A stretch of 64,000 nt of DNA from Sipunculus nudus. Its lineage: Eukaryota > Annelida > Sipuncula > Golfingiida > Sipunculidae. The DNA lies in the NCBI GenBank assembly GCA_026874595.1, contig CM049311.1, positions 35,071,176 through 35,135,175 of the forward strand. Direction: 5' to 3'. Position 1 is the first letter of the stretch. Each line of letters begins with the position of its first letter. Below, piece by piece: positions 10,825 to 24,443 of this stretch. The notes beneath the pieces are model-generated. The model was not told where the DNA came from and did not search any database. It was given only the letters and a program-made list of their open reading frames with translations. The position numbers were made by a program, and so were the translations under genes.

Positions 10825-11179
10825 TGTACAGAAAAACATTTGTTGATCGTCAAATAATAGAATTATGTGGCTAGATGGATGCTGTGTATAATCGTATCAT
10901 ATAAAGAGCATTAGTTGTGTGCAAAATACACTGAGGTGGATCATGCTGGAGTCGTTTTATTCTTATCGGTCCATTCCTGCCGTGATATTGACTCGTTGTG
11001 AGTGGTATATTTCCTGGTATCTAGTGAAACGATTACTTCCATCAGTCATAACAAATCTACGTATCAATGACTGTCAAATTGCCATCTTGCAATGGTTGAA
11101 CTTGAGATTTTTATTACGAATGGATCTAAATTATTTATACAGCCAAAAGCCCAGCGTGCATCGTCTGTTATAAATGATC
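9866..11179. other. No gene recognised; two (AT)n tracts
   Basis: Unique-looking AT-rich sequence with (AT)n at 10422-10437 and 10783-10822. An 84-codon open frame at 10919-11173 has no recognisable motif and is probably chance. Confidence 0.6.
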
Positions 11180-11682
11180 ACGACTGGTCCATAAAACCGG
11201 TTGTCATGGAAGAAGTGCTGATACAAAAAAGACCTTTTGACATTTATGACCGTTGATGATAAGATAAAGAGTGCAATTTAAAGGCCACGTGTCTTGCTGC
11301 AGTTCAAAAGTATCTTCTCGCCGGTTACCTTTATTCCTTGCCTCTTGCAAATTACATTTATGGGAAACCGACAAGCTGACTGCAGAGGTACTATGTGTCT
11401 CAAAGAACTATTACAGATCAAAATAGAAAATAATCGTGGGTCATTCATAGTTGCTGTGCGTCTGTTATCAGCAAAACGTTTGCACAGACTGAGTATCAGT
11501 TGCATGAAAGGGACCATATGCCTTATTTTCTCTTAAAGAAGTTAACTAATTTGAACATGAAGTTGATTATTTCTTACAAATACTCTATTGCAGTTTGATC
11601 GATACCATTGAATAGTGGAATTACTTTAAAACCGGAGATGATTGTTCTTGCCATTTGTCCTAATGACTAATCTGGCTTTTTT

Positions 11683-12062
11683 GGGATAGAGCAAAGGACT
11701 CAAAGCTAGGAGGTTGTGAGTTTGAAGCTTAGCCGAGACGGTTATGTTTTTAACGTTTGGCCCCACCCAGGGTGAGCGCTTCGCAGGATTACTGGGATGG
11801 CCGTGCCAGAAAGCCGTGTTTCATCTACAAACGAGTGCGCCTTTCGAGGATTCATCGGTGATATGACCCAGCAATATAGACGATTACTCACACGGGCCTC
11901 CAGGTGAAGAGGTTACCGGGTCTATATAACAGCGGAATATAAATTGAAAAGCGTTTGTCATTTCCCATTTACGTAGTCCGAAACCATAATTGATATCTGC
12001 AGGTGTACATATACCTAGTTAATCTACCATAACAAAATGTAGGCGATGACCTTCAACAAAAA
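11683..12062 (+). mobile_element. tRNA-like SINE copy A (within U1)
   Basis: The segment from GGGATAGAGC to the CCTTCAACAAAAA end matches copies B (19936-20317) and C (49350-49729). C lies outside the duplicated blocks and so fixes the approximate element boundaries. The start carries A-box-like (TAGAGCAAAGGA) and B-box-like (GAGTTTGAAGC) words of an RNA polymerase III promoter. The most conserved body is ACAAACGAGTGCGCCTTTCG and GGTGATATGACCCAGCAAT. No SINE family name is assigned. Confidence 0.55.
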
Positions 12063-14099
12063 TTATCGTGCTGCCATGATTTGTATTCTCTTAAAACTTA
12101 GAGAGGGGTTATGCTAAGCCAAGGAGTAATGAATTTGCGTCCCCAGGGCACCTTTTTCCAAAACACTCTAAATAAAGCTGAAACTTTCTTTATATAATTA
12201 CTTATGGGAGGGAGCAGAACCATAATTTTTCTTACCTATTAAATTTAAAAAAAAATACTCTTTGGTGGTTTTCTTGCCAGCCAAACATGTCTCGACTTGA
12301 AATACCACTTTTGTCGATAACGTCGTCAGGAACACGATTCCTGTAACATCTCAACTTTCTAACTAACTCGTTTCATGATTGTAAGGGGGGACCCCTAAGA
12401 ATCTGCGATGAAAATGCTTTTCCCAATCCCAAAATACTGCGAACGGAGACGGCCTGGTGAACGTAATATTATAGCCGCTTCACTACCTGGTTACAATGAT
12501 CAGCTTTGTTTATTCAAATACAGGGACTCGACTGTGCGGATGCTGGTGAGAAAATTTGGGCTCCCTTTTTTATCTGCCCACAATGAACAATGTGTCTTTG
12601 GTCCCATCCTAAATTTATGGTTTTGTTGATATGTTCTTTGTTTAATTAATTCATAATATGATGGATGGATATACTCTGTGAGGGTCATTATAAGATGAGA
12701 TCGCAAAAAATTAACCGTAGAGAAACAGCGAAAAGTCGAAAATGGCGAAACATTTACCTTGCGAATGTTAACCCAACTAGAATAACCGTCATAATTAGAG
12801 GTTCAGCGATCACAAGCGCGTCATTGGGAAATATATATAAATGCAATTTCAATTAATGCTTTCAGTCCGTTAACAATAAAGTATAATTTTAATTTAGCTT
12901 AGCAGGAGGAAAATCAGGCCCGGATACAATTACTATAGACGGTTTCAAATATGGTTGTATGTTAACATGACAGAAAGAAAAAAAAAAAACTATTCTATTT
13001 TTTTAAAAGATGATAATAGTCTCCATTTCTCTTTAATGATTAGGAAAGTTTTTGAACACTAATTTAATCAGCTCGGTATAACAGGGACTCATTTATAATA
13101 ACAATTAACGATAAGCCGGGTGTGGAAACGCACGAGGAAATTATGCTTCTCTTTCATGAAGTCATATGCATGCGTAAAATTAATGTCCATTCGGTTTAGG
13201 CTGCAGCCTGCCACCCAAACATCGATATTATTCTCTTGAAACATTGGGGCAGCAGTACAAGCAATAGGGTTCAAATCAATTGTAAGTTAAGCAAATGTTC
13301 TCTTCATTTCTTCATCCGCAGTGCGTTATGTTTTCCTGTCTGTCAAATTGTTATTCGCACAATTTTGATAAAAAAAAGTTACCACATCCTGAGTCAGAAA
13401 CTAAAAATTATTAAATTATCTGAACTAAACTTACAAATTAGTATGCCAAAATAATTGATAACAAAGCCTTTAAAATCACAACATTGAACAAATATCACTG
13501 ATTTGAAGTTATCCTGTTAGAAACGTCATGGGAGACTGCCATAGACTAAAAGAAAGAGGGCACATTTTTCTGCGTGAATATATGTAGTGACACATGCCAC
13601 TATTTATAAACAAAATATGAATGCTTTTATTTGATATAATCCCACTGAGCCAGTGTTATGAGTCTCCCCTTGGAACAGCTGTTTATCGTGGTTATATGTA
13701 CCGGCCCGTTTATTAAAAAAAGTCATGCGAGTCATGTGTTACGGCTAATTCGAATACAGTTCAGATAAAACCCTGAGGCATATTCAAATTCGTCATGAAT
13801 ATACTTTTAAAGAGAACATGTTAGATATAAAAAATTTCATATATGATTCTAATTGGATAAACTTTTAATCAACGAAATTCATATGTAAATTAAGTTGAAG
13901 ACATGATTTTTTAAAAAACATTATAGGTATTTGAATATATTTTTGAATATTCACTTATTGTATCATATCGTAAATTAGGAAATCGAAAAAAAAAAACAAA
14001 GTACTTTTTATGTCGGGCTTTGGATTTTACGAAAAAGACAGAGTCATATAGGTCAACTATCATTTTGTTCGTATGTCAATTGGCGTAACAATCAACAAT

Positions 14100-14102
<3 letters not shown>

Positions 14103-14183
<81 letters not shown>
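14103..14183. repeat. (TC)n-(TA)n compound microsatellite
   Basis: TC repeats to about 14145, then TA repeats. The same compound tract occurs at the matching position in U2 (33239-33315), so it predates the duplication. Confidence 0.95.
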
Positions 14184-14185
<2 letters not shown>

Positions 14186-14291
14186 TATCATGTCTTAAAA
14201 AACTTTTTATTCAAATAACTTTTTTTTCATATCTTTGACATTCTAAAAGTCACAATAAAAGACAGTGGGATATATTGCCTGCGTGATTGAG

Positions 14292-14293
<2 letters not shown>

Positions 14294-14348
<55 letters not shown>

Positions 14349-14354
14349 TATATA
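14294..14354. repeat. (TA)n microsatellite, U1 only
   Basis: An almost pure TA run. The homologous place in U2 (about 33430-33445) has only a T-run, so this tract expanded after the U1/U2 split. Confidence 0.9.
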
Positions 14355-17339
14355 AAACGCACTGCTTGTATAATTCATAAATACTGATAATTTATTTTTA
14401 TTATGAGTCAAGTATCATAGAATGCGCAGAATAGCCGCCATTGTTAAAGTGACACAGGTATAAAGAGGGAAAAACAAGAAGAAAAATTTCAATCAACGTT
14501 TTTGTTCTGGGGGGGGGGGCCTAAGAAGGCCACTACCCAAATGTGGATGTAGAAATATAAAGCCCGATCTTTACTATATAAGCTGGGAATTACGTTGCGG
14601 TCTACTTCACATTTTGTGTGTTATTGCTAATGTTTTTCTTAAAAGGAGACTAAATCAGTAAAGATACACTGTAGCTGAAAGGCTTTTTGATATGTGGGAT
14701 ACAACAGCAACCATTTTAATTATATTTTTGCAAGTATCACAGTTTATAAAATCTATAATTTTGGGGGGGATTATTTAAAAATTTCTTCAGATAAATAAAA
14801 CGTAACATTACAACCAATTCCTTACGTGAATCGACTGTTATAGCTGGTCATGCCTAATCGGTTATAATAGAAAAAAACTGTTGAAATAAGGAAGACATTT
14901 TATTATACAAAGAAGTCACTTTGACCTTTACAAATGCTACTGATCAAATACTGAATGAACGGGAACCATTAGAAGAGTACCATGTCCCTCGGACCCTAAT
15001 GTATGGTTGGCAGATGTGTTTTTGTTCATGGTCCAGTTTGTCTGGAAAAAGGATTACCAGATTACAAAGAAAACCGTTTAAACGTATTGTTCCGTGCTCT
15101 GTAAATATACATACGAACAGAAAGATAAATAATCAAAGGTATCCTAGATTTATTATTATGTGCCTGGTACTGGTATAGGTTGTCTGTGTACAACTAATTT
15201 CGGATCTTGGGTAACAGCATAAAAGACCGAGCTTCAGTAGCTCTGACAGATACTTTAAAAGTCTAGCCTGTTTCATCCTTTGTAATAACAAACCTAAATG
15301 TGAATGCAGTGCAGTTGTTGGTATGTGGAGCTTTAGATCACTGATCTAGTTGTTTCTTTGGGCAATTTCTGGGGTTTTATCAGTCTGAAACCTCGGACCT
15401 CGCTAGGCTTTTCTTTTCAATTGTCTTTTATTAAATGCGAAAATGTTAACACTTTTTATATGATCTCGCATATTTGTCTCGTCCCATGACTCTTTATTCC
15501 AATTCGCTCTGCTCCTCTCCATCAACGTCACGAGTACGGCACTACAGTTTAAATAGTGTATGGTTCCAAATAGGAGCTAGGAGCCTTTGGAATCGTATGA
15601 GTAACTTTTTATCCGATGTCAACGTAAAATAGTACCTGTTTGTTGCCTTATGGTATTATATAAAACTTTTGAAAGGTTTTATAGCTCCAATGTAATGCTC
15701 AATTGCCTTACACATCCATAATTTTACAGGAGACCTAATGTTTACATAGATAAGAAGTCGCCATTATTGTATGAAGTATCACACAGTCCTGTGCTACGGG
15801 ATTAAGACTTGGACCCCACTCCTAAATTATCACTGTTTGATATGGAAAATGGGGGCGTTAATAGGGGAATGTACGGGTGACAGTCGATAAACGTCCGCTC
15901 ACAACAAGTTCCTAAAGTTTGGTCTGTTAAAATCAAGGCGGGCTTACAAGGATCTTAGGGGATAATTGTTCATTAAAATATTAAGGCAAGAAAGTGGTAA
16001 TGTTGACAGAAAGACTCATTTGCTACCAACGACACGACAAGATGTATTTCTATGTGTATATTTTGCACTTTTAGAGTTTTTTTGTGCCGTCTACGATTTC
16101 ACCATTACACGGCCACAGTATACTGGTCAGGGCCACAACTGTGATCTTATCAAAGTTATGGATTCCGCAACAACTCGCATATCAAATACGACTGCAGTCA
16201 AAATTGACAGCCATTGAGGCAGGTTAACAGTTAAATAGCTTTCTTATCTTCTATAACAATCTTTATTCGTTTGTGTTAATTCATCACTCGTAACCTTATG
16301 TTAAGATAACCGACTGCATGTTAACCACAGTATTGATGCAATAGGCTGGATGGTCATTGTAGCGCATTCTCATCTATGACTTGAGTCACGATTCAGGTAC
16401 CCATTTACCATCTGAGCCTTGTATTCAACGCTATGGCTATGGTCGGTCATCTCCGCTATCTATGCATGCGGGAATTTAGTATTAAAGTGACAGCTTCAAA
16501 AACTGAGGCGAAAGGCCTCGAGTGACATCATATTGGGGAAATTAGGCACTTGCTGTTCGTCGACTGATTTCAATGTCCAGACTAGCCAGTCTTACAAATA
16601 CATAAAAATGGACACCTAGAGATGTTTTGAAGGGCACATTCCCCTCACGTTCTTGCCCATAATACCCAACAGAGGCGGTAGACTTTGCTGTTGAGATTTA
16701 GAGCTCACCTGTGAAAACACGTCGAGAAAACCTGCTGAACGATCTGAACTATCGGAAACTTATAAGAACCCACATGCGCCTCCAACAATTAGTAATGAGT
16801 TACACTCGAGAGTTGTAAACAACTGCGCAGCCGGTGGGGATGAATATAACACTTTATTATGCAACAACCCAAAAAAATGTGTAACCTGACCTGGATCAAA
16901 GCAAGTCAATATGAATTGGGATTTATAAAAGTCATTCCTAAAAAAGTGATATTAAGCCGAGTCTTGATTTGGTAATGACGTATAGATAATATGTTATATA
17001 TTATTATGGACATATCTTATCCACGAAAATTCTAAATTGTGTTGACATAACACCTTACAGATTAAAACGGGACTAGGGTGAAGGCAGATTATAGAGGATA
17101 ATAGTTACTGAAGATGCTATGAAAAGGTAACAAGTAAAACAGAAAAGAAACAACGTTATTTCATAGCTTTTATCAAAAGAGGATTACATCTTCCATTTTC
17201 CTTCATGGGTTTCAACATCTCTATAGACATCAGTTAGACGACTTAACTTATCAGAAGCTAATATCTAAAAAGCCGGATTGCTAGTGTCGTCATAATGATG
17301 AAACCTTGCTAAAATATGATCAAATTATTAAACAACAGG

Positions 17340-18985
17340 AGAATTTAGGGACAACCCCCCCCCCCCCAAAAAAAAAAACAACTGTCTCCAAGCTATAGAT
17401 TTCTCTAAGTAAGAGAAAAGTAACGATGTTTAGTAGACTTTCCGATAGGTAAGCTGTAAAAAGGAGTTAACCGTTACATAAGCATAAGCTCGTCTTTTAA
17501 TTGTGTAATTAGAGAAACTACCATGTTAATTATAAATTAATTGACGTCTTGTGTCTGTCATGTCTAGCAGAACTATATGAAACCTTATATTGATGGGGTT
17601 GATGAGAAATGTTGCAACTATAATCAAAATATAAAGCGGTCGGTATTTTCGATGAAAAAAACATAATTATACAACAATGTATGTATAACTGTTTTTATGT
17701 ATGCATGTATTTTAGTTTCAGTTCTTTCATATTTGCTTTTTTAACTGTGTACTTATCGATATCATCTTGACCAGGACCCTATTGAAAAACAGCTTTTGCT
17801 GAATAGGCTATCCTGGTTAAATATGTATTATAAATGAATAAATAAATAAATAAATAAAAACAATAGCGTCATTTTGACCCTCAGACATTAGAGAGTCTAT
17901 CAAGATATCAGAATGCCTTAATAAGGGTCAGGCGAGATCCGCATTGTAAGGCTCTATTAGGCTGCAAATATTTGCAATTAACAGCTTAAAGCACGATCAA
18001 ATTAACAGTTAACTGTCAGGTACGTTGCACGCAGATCATATCTACATAAAGCCAGGTATTCACCTATATTTTCAACAAAATTTATGTAGTTTCTTGCTTA
18101 TTCGGCGTAAATACTAAATAAACTCTAGGTAATTTCTGTGAAGATAACTTTTTATAATGCCTGTGAGACGAATGTAGTGATTTATCCACAAGCTGTTAGT
18201 AAACAACGCAATGTTAACAGACGAAAAATAAAATGCAACTTAAGGTCGTTGGTTACAACTGTGCGGAAGCTGAAGGTTAGAGGAATTGTCTTTAGTTAAA
18301 AGACACCAGATATCGTAACAGACCATTTTAAGGGTTCTTTTTTCTTCTTTTTCTTTAATACTCTTCTTCTACATTCTGAAAATGTTGCATTTGTTTTAAG
18401 ACATTGTTAGGTTTGCAATGGGGGCGCGTTTCTGAGCATATAAAACCTTCTTCATCAAATATCCTTTTTATTTCAGCTCATTTTACTTCATTACTCTCTC
18501 TATTATAGTGGGAGAATCCCAAAAGGTCAAACATAGTATTACAATGTTATTTCTAACTCGGCTTTGATATGCCTATTTTTAATCACTGCAGAGTATTCAG
18601 ATACAAGCCCCAAAACCAGCTGCTGCCAAGTAAAAGGTGAGTAAAGGTACAAGAAAATTAATGGTGTTGGGTAAACCTCCCGATGTGCTAGCTATAAAAC
18701 AAGGTAACAGTTACATAAGCAAGAGTTCCCATTTTAGATACCTGATAAGATACACTATCAGGAAAATTATAGAAACTTATTGACGTCATGTGTCTCTCAT
18801 GTCTAGCAGAAATATATGACACCTCATTTTTATGGAGTTAATGAGAAACGTTGCAACAATAATCCAAGATATATAGCCTGCCGGTATCCCATGAACAAAA
18901 GACATCATTATAACAAAAGCGACATTTCGACCCTCTGACTTTAGAGAGTCAATCAAGTTGTCAGAATGCCTTGATAAGGGTCTTG
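17340..18985. repeat. Internal tandem sub-repeats at the end of U1
   Basis: Two units, about 17340-18010 and 18595-18985, share GGACAACCCC/AAGCCCC, AACAGCTG-type, GCTGTAAAAA, GTTACATAAGCA, GACGTCATGTGTCTCTCATG, CTAGCAGAACTATATGA and GAGAGTCTATCAAG blocks. Related units occur at 43256-43700, 44010-44460 and 45265-45462 in U2. A pyrimidine-rich CTCTTCTTCT spacer followed by GGGGGCGCGTTTCTG separates units. No coding content is recognised. Confidence 0.65.
17679..17858 (+). mobile_element. LINE 3' end (180 bp), severely 5'-truncated, with 6-bp target duplication
   Basis: The insert is flanked by AACAAT on both sides (17673-17678 and 17859-17864). The homologous U2 site at about 43585 (ATACAACAATAGCGTC) is uninterrupted, so this is a clean insertion after the U duplication. 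The insert has a strong stem-loop, with outer arms ACCAGGA (17770-17776) and TCCTGGT (17811-17817) and inner arms CCTATT and AATAGG. A (TAAA)n tail follows. A conserved 3' hairpin plus short tandem tail is typical of CR1/L2-type LINEs whose RT recognises the RNA end. No coding sequence remains. Confidence 0.75.
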
Positions 18986-19935
18986 AATGGGTCATTATAT
19001 CGGTCAAGGAAGAAGTGCCGATACAAAGAAGACCTTTTAACATTTATGACCGTTGAAGATAATATAAAAAGACGGCCATTTAAAGGTACCATGTCCTGCT
19101 GCAGGTCAACAGTTTCTCCCCGAAGGTGACCATTATTCCTTGCCTGTTGTAAATTCAAGTTTATAATCTGCCTTGAAACCGACAAGCTGACTGTAGAGGT
19201 ACTATGTGTGTCTCCAAGAACTATAACAGATCAAGACTGAAAATAATCGTTGTATATTCATTGTTGCTGTGCGTCTGTGATCAGCAAAACGTTTGCACAG
19301 ACTGAGTATCAGTTGCATGAAAGGGGACCATATGCTTAATTTGTCGTATATTTTGTAAATACCTAGAATAATTTTGTCTCTGGTGCGTGTCGAAATTGTG
19401 ATGTGGAGTCTCAGGGCTCCAGTACATCTATTTCTATAACATTTTCACAGGAAAATTATTCTGTTAGATTAAGGAATCCAAACCGTCTGTCATGCGAAGA
19501 TTTAAAGATAAACTATAGAAGAGATAAGGAAATGTCACATAAAACCACCTGTCAAAACTTTTCAGAGAATATTTTACCGAATTATACGACGCTCATTCTC
19601 AGGGCTCCAATACATCTATTTCTATAACATATTCACAAGATAATTTTTCTGTTAGATTAAGGAATCCAAACCGTCTGTCGCGCGAAGATTTGCAGATAAA
19701 TTATAGAACAGAAAAGGAAGACACATGACACCATCTGTTGCGACTTGTTCGATTGTTGTCCTAACTGGGACAAGTTTATTTTTCTTTTAGAGTAGTTAAG
19801 TTATTGGAACAGAAAGTTGATTAATTATTACAAATACTCTATTGCAGTTTGATTGATACAATTGAATAGTGGAATTACACTGAAATCAGAGATGATTGTT
19901 CTTGCCATTTGTCCTTATGACTAATCTGCCTTTTA

Positions 19936-20317
19936 GGGATAGAACAAAGGACTCATAGCCGGGAGGTTGTGAGTTTGAAGCTTAGCCGAGGCGATGAGAT
20001 TTATCACGTTTGGCCCCACCTGGGGTGAGCGCTTCGCAGGCTTAATGTGATGGCCGTCCAAGAAAGCCGTGTTTCATCTACAAACGAGTGCGTCTTTCGG
20101 GGATTTATCGGTGATATGACCCAGCAATGTAGACGATTACATACCCAGGATCCGCAGTTCCAGTAGTCACCGGGCCTGGAGTAACACCGGTTTTTAAAAC
20201 GAAAAGCGTGTGTCACTGCTGTGTAACGTAGTCCGAAACCGTAATGGATATTTGCAGATGTATATACACCCAGTTAATTTACCATTACAAGATGTAGGCG
20301 ATAACCTCCAACAAAAA
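19936..20317 (+). mobile_element. tRNA-like SINE copy B (within U2)
   Basis: It is the counterpart of copy A, with the same A/B-box-like head (TAGAACAAAGGACTC and GAGTTTGAAGC) and body (ACAAACGAGTGCGTCTTTCG). It was inherited through the U duplication rather than inserted separately, because flanking sequence on both sides also matches. Confidence 0.55.
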
Positions 20318-20774
20318 TATCGGGCTGCAATGATTTGTTTTCTCTTTAACTTAGAGAGGGGTTGTGCTAAGCCAAAGAGTAATTAAATTGCGTCACCAGG
20401 GACACCTTTTTCCAAAGCGCTCTCAATAAACTGGAACATTTTTATTTAATAACTTACGGGAAGGTGCAGAACCATATATTTTCTTTTATTCTCGATTTAG
20501 AAAAATACTCTTGGGTGGCTTTCTAAATCCTAGGCGTGCCAGCCAAACATGTCTTGACTTGAATTACCACTTTTGTTGATAACGTCGACAGGAACACGCT
20601 TCCTTTTGCATCTCAGTGTTCTGCCTAACTCGTTTTTATGATTGAAAATGCTTTTTGGTTTCATATACTGCGAACGGAGACGGCCTGGTGAACGCAATAT
20701 GATAGCCGCTTCACCACATAGTTTCAATGATTAGCTTTGTTTATTGAAATACAGGGACTCGACCATGTGGGATC

Positions 20775-21923
20775 GGTTTGATTATTGGGGTTGCTTTTTT
20801 GTTCGCGTGGGTTTAAAATTCGTAATGTTAGCGAATGGGATAATTTCGCAAAAAATAAAACCTTCGTGAATATGAGGCAAGTAAAGTAATAATATAATAG
20901 TACATCAGCCAGAGAGTTCATCGGTACCAAACAGGTGACAATTGCTATTCATGTTTTTTTTTAAAGGTGTATGTTTGTAGGTAATTAAAATGTCTGATAC
21001 CAGTATGAAAATGGTAGTTTTCTGTAAAATGTCAGCCTGTTATGAAATGTACTTGCACTAAAATTCCAATTTTGCGGTACATATACTGTTATATATATTA
21101 TTTAGTAATAACATCTTATATAATGTCTGTTTTAAAACAAGTTGGATGTCAGTTGATACAAGACAATAATAGCTTACATCTGGTGTGTTATTCATGTATA
21201 TAGCTTTCCAAATTCCAAAGATATGAATACTTTTCCTCGCCCTGTATCATAAAAATCAGTATAAATTTCAGCAAACTTTAAAAAAAAGCACAAGGTGTAT
21301 TTTTGATTAGACCAATCGTGACCGGTTTGGTTTTTATGAAGTGATTAATGAAGTCTGTAGTCTTTTAGCTAAAAAAAACATGGCTGGCACCCAACTAAAA
21401 ATTGTTTATTTGGGCGTGGTCACAGAAAGGTGTTATTCCGTGCTTTAGTTAGCCGATACATGTCCCATAGCCACCAACTGTTTGCAGAAACAATTAGTGC
21501 CTGGTTGATGTTTTTGAGTACTTTTGTGTCGTAACACCTATCGAACCCTGATTGGTAAATCCTCCCAATTATTCCATGCGGCTGCTATCGGGGGCTGATA
21601 TATAGAATTAAACTCGGATTTCGCAAGCCAAATGTCACACATGACGAATGCAGGCGCATGAACTCGGCTGGTTGGTTAAATATACGTTTTTGCATGTCTC
21701 AGGGTGAAAAAAAAAAAGAAAAGGGCGGCAAGTCTTTTTTAGCCGTATATTTTTATTTGTAAGTTTTTGTTTTATTGGTGCATTAGTCACTTGTGATATC
21801 GTACAAACGAGACCGACATATCTGCACTTCTGGCCGAATTCCCCAAATTTATCAAATCAAGGCAAGAGCAGTAAATATACCAACACCATTTTGCTTGGGT
21901 TGCACCATAAATAAATGATATTA
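20775..21923. other. No gene recognised (start of a block absent from U1)
   Basis: U1/U2 homology is lost at about 20775 and returns at about 26698 (ATCTGCCCACAATG). This part is AT-rich and holds no motif I recognise. Confidence 0.55.
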
Positions 21924-22261
21924 GGCCAAAATAAAAAAAAGTATGGTTCTCAGGCACTTTTTTTCAGAAATCAATGCGGGCGGGCGTTTTTTTTTAATTT
22001 TAATTTTTTTGGTATGTTTCGATATAAATTTCAAATGATAAGGGTAAAGCATGAAAACAACAGTTTTATTTTGCTAAATAAGTAAAAGCACTACAAAACA
22101 AAGGAAATTGTATGGTTTTATCTTCTTGAAAGTAAAGTCGGAGCAGCAGCAGCTCAAAATTGAAAAGTTTTTATTGAAAATCAAAATAAAAAGTTTTGAT
22201 GCGGGGGTTTAAAATTGATGCGGGCTGTGCCTGAGAACCATACCTTTAATTTTTTTTGGCC
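21924..22261. mobile_element. Harbinger-like MITE (338 bp, TTA target duplication)
   Basis: Terminal inverted repeats of about 34 bp occur at 21924-21957 and 22227-22261. They begin GGCCAAAA and share the perfect block GTATGGTTCTCAGGCAC. TTA flanks both ends (21921-21923 and 22262-22264). A 3-bp TTA/TAA duplication with GGC-type ends fits PIF/Harbinger non-autonomous elements. There is no coding capacity. Internally both sides carry GATGCGGG-type G-rich words. Confidence 0.8.
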
Positions 22262-24143
22262 TTAGAGTTTGCCTTTTTGTCAGGACTAACTGTGAAGCAG
22301 AGCAGTAAGATATTCATTCTGAGTTGCCTCTTTTTATACTGTTGATATTTTTAATAGGATAGATTTCTAAATAAATACCACTTTCCGTAACGGAAACTAG
22401 ATGTTTGTTACCAGTTTGCTATATTGCAAGTAAGTGCATGACTTATCCTGTTCCGGTTTAATGTTAATACAAGGTCTCCGATGTTTATTTGAACCGTGGG
22501 GCAAACAGAGTTTTAACATGATTATATACCAGTCTGCTATATTGCCAGCACGTGCATGGCTCATCCTGTTCTGGTTTATGTAAATACAAAGTCTATTAAA
22601 TGCTAGTGATAAGCTAAATTAATAAAATCAGTAGTTGATCAAATCTGGTTTAATTCTATACCCTGCTTTGACTCAGGAGTTCAGGGATTATGTCTCAAAC
22701 AAACTCTAGCAGTCCAGTGTCAACTAACTTTACCGGATTCGAAGACATACATGGTTCGCCTTGGGCTATATACCTGGATCATAGAGTGCCATTAAGATCC
22801 TTTTGTTTTAATCTTTAAAATGCAGTTTTTCACTAAATGTTTTAAGCACTGTGTTGCCCTGTCATTCCCCAGGTATAAGGGAGATCATGTTAAGCACTGA
22901 CTGTTGTACTGGCCGAACAATTATAATATCAATAGGGTTTATGGTTTTGCCCTTAAGAGAATATCATCTCTCGCTTACTAGGATAGAATTGTAACTATTA
23001 GATCACAAAAATGGAGATACATATTGTCAATGTTTTTTTTTTTATATTTATTTTCTTTTATATAAACATTTTACTAGAAACACACATGATAATAAACATG
23101 AAAATAACTGATTTGTCATTATTCTGGTGATATCTATTTTAATTCCTTGCAATTGCTAACTTTCTCATGACTTCATTTGGCAAGGTAGCCAAGCTTGAAA
23201 TAATTATAAGATATAATAGACTTATAAAAGCACCGGTGATAATCAAAATTAAAAAAATGACGAAATGATTTTCATATTCAATCAATGTTATCTTTCCTAC
23301 CATGCAAAGTAGAACTCATAAGATCTGATGTTTTTCTGTCAGAAAGGGATTATATTTATATGATTATGAACTTATAGACTGATATTGCTTATTATCCCTT
23401 TAAACCTGACATTAAATATATTACTTAGATAGCTTTATTTTGGAATATGAAAGTTCAAAATACACAAGGGCCTAATTGTGAAATAATCAATCTATCAAGC
23501 AATTCTTAAAGGAGTCTTTATCACACAGCGAACATTCACACTGAACAGTGAAACTTAACATAAGAAAACAAATTTTATATCTTAAATGTATTATAATCTG
23601 TTACCTGTTCTGTTGATTTTAAATGTTTAATTTTACAAAGTGCCCCACTGGTCATAATACACAGCTGAATCTGTATTGGTCAGTGATCTAATTCTTATCA
23701 ACTAAGGAGAGTTTAAGAGAACCTGTATACACAACGTCTGAACATCCCAGGTCTAGCGATTACTAGTTGTGCCTTGATATATATCATACTGATATTTGCA
23801 GTCTGTCATTCACAAAAAGAAACTTAAACGTGTTACATCATCTTTTTGCATTGTTCATAATCGCGAATACTGATGGAACAGTAGAGTGTGAAGCTAAGAA
23901 ATAAAATTTCAGCTTTAGTTAATCATAATCGGTGAGCTCTATTTAGATAATTTTTCTTGCCATTCAGAAAAAAAAAACTACAAATGTACCGGTTTTGCTA
24001 GCAGAAGAAAGGTTAACCTAAATGGTGCCATCTGAAGTTTATATAATCGTAAATGTCACATGATCAATGTTTGGTAAAGCACATTACAAATTGTAGGAAA
24101 AATCAAATATAAAATACAACAATAAGCGAATTAAAGTTTAACT

Positions 24144-24443
24144 CTACGCTAAGGTAATGCTATCTCTCACATAAAAGCTATTTTTTTTATTTCCTGATTT
24201 TAGTAGGAAGAACTGAAAAAGATCATTTTGACTCAAATCAGCATAAGTGGCGATACTTGCAACTAACACTGACATAGTGGTCATGGGATCAATATGCTGG
24301 GTACTGGTTATAACATTATGAATACAAACACTTGTGATCAGAAATGGTAAAATAAGGTCAAGACGAAAGGTGTTATTTTTTTTGGCTTGCACCAGATAAG
24401 ACAACCTATGGGTTACAAACAAAACACCAGTGATTATTGCCAC
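24144..24443 (-). other. Hydrophobic open frame, possible gene fragment (weak)
   Basis: A 99-codon frame with two or three candidate membrane segments (IITGVLFVTHRLSYLV; LILPFLITSVCI; MSVLVASIATYA). The duplicate at 29637-29915 keeps most of it, but the duplication is too young for that to be evidence of selection. The first 45 residues faintly recall the N-terminal membrane region of TMEM26-like proteins; I would not rely on this. Chance is the default explanation. Confidence 0.12.

Larger units (their letters stand above)
11180..18960. repeat. Segmental duplication copy U1 (older pair)
   Basis: Landmarks reappear in the same order in U2: 11200-12540 with 19000-20770; 12580-13960 with 26700-27970 and 31800-33180; the (TC)n(TA)n tract 14103-14183 with 33239-33315; 14625-15470 with 37967-39120; 16165-16240 with 39130-39210; 16255-17330 with 41280-42295; 17340-18010 with 43256-43700. 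Divergence by eye is substantial, with frequent substitutions and small indels on each line. About 15480-16160 has no counterpart found in U2. No gene is recognised; the segment is AT-rich, with SINE-like DNA, microsatellites and a LINE 3' end inside it. Confidence 0.8.
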
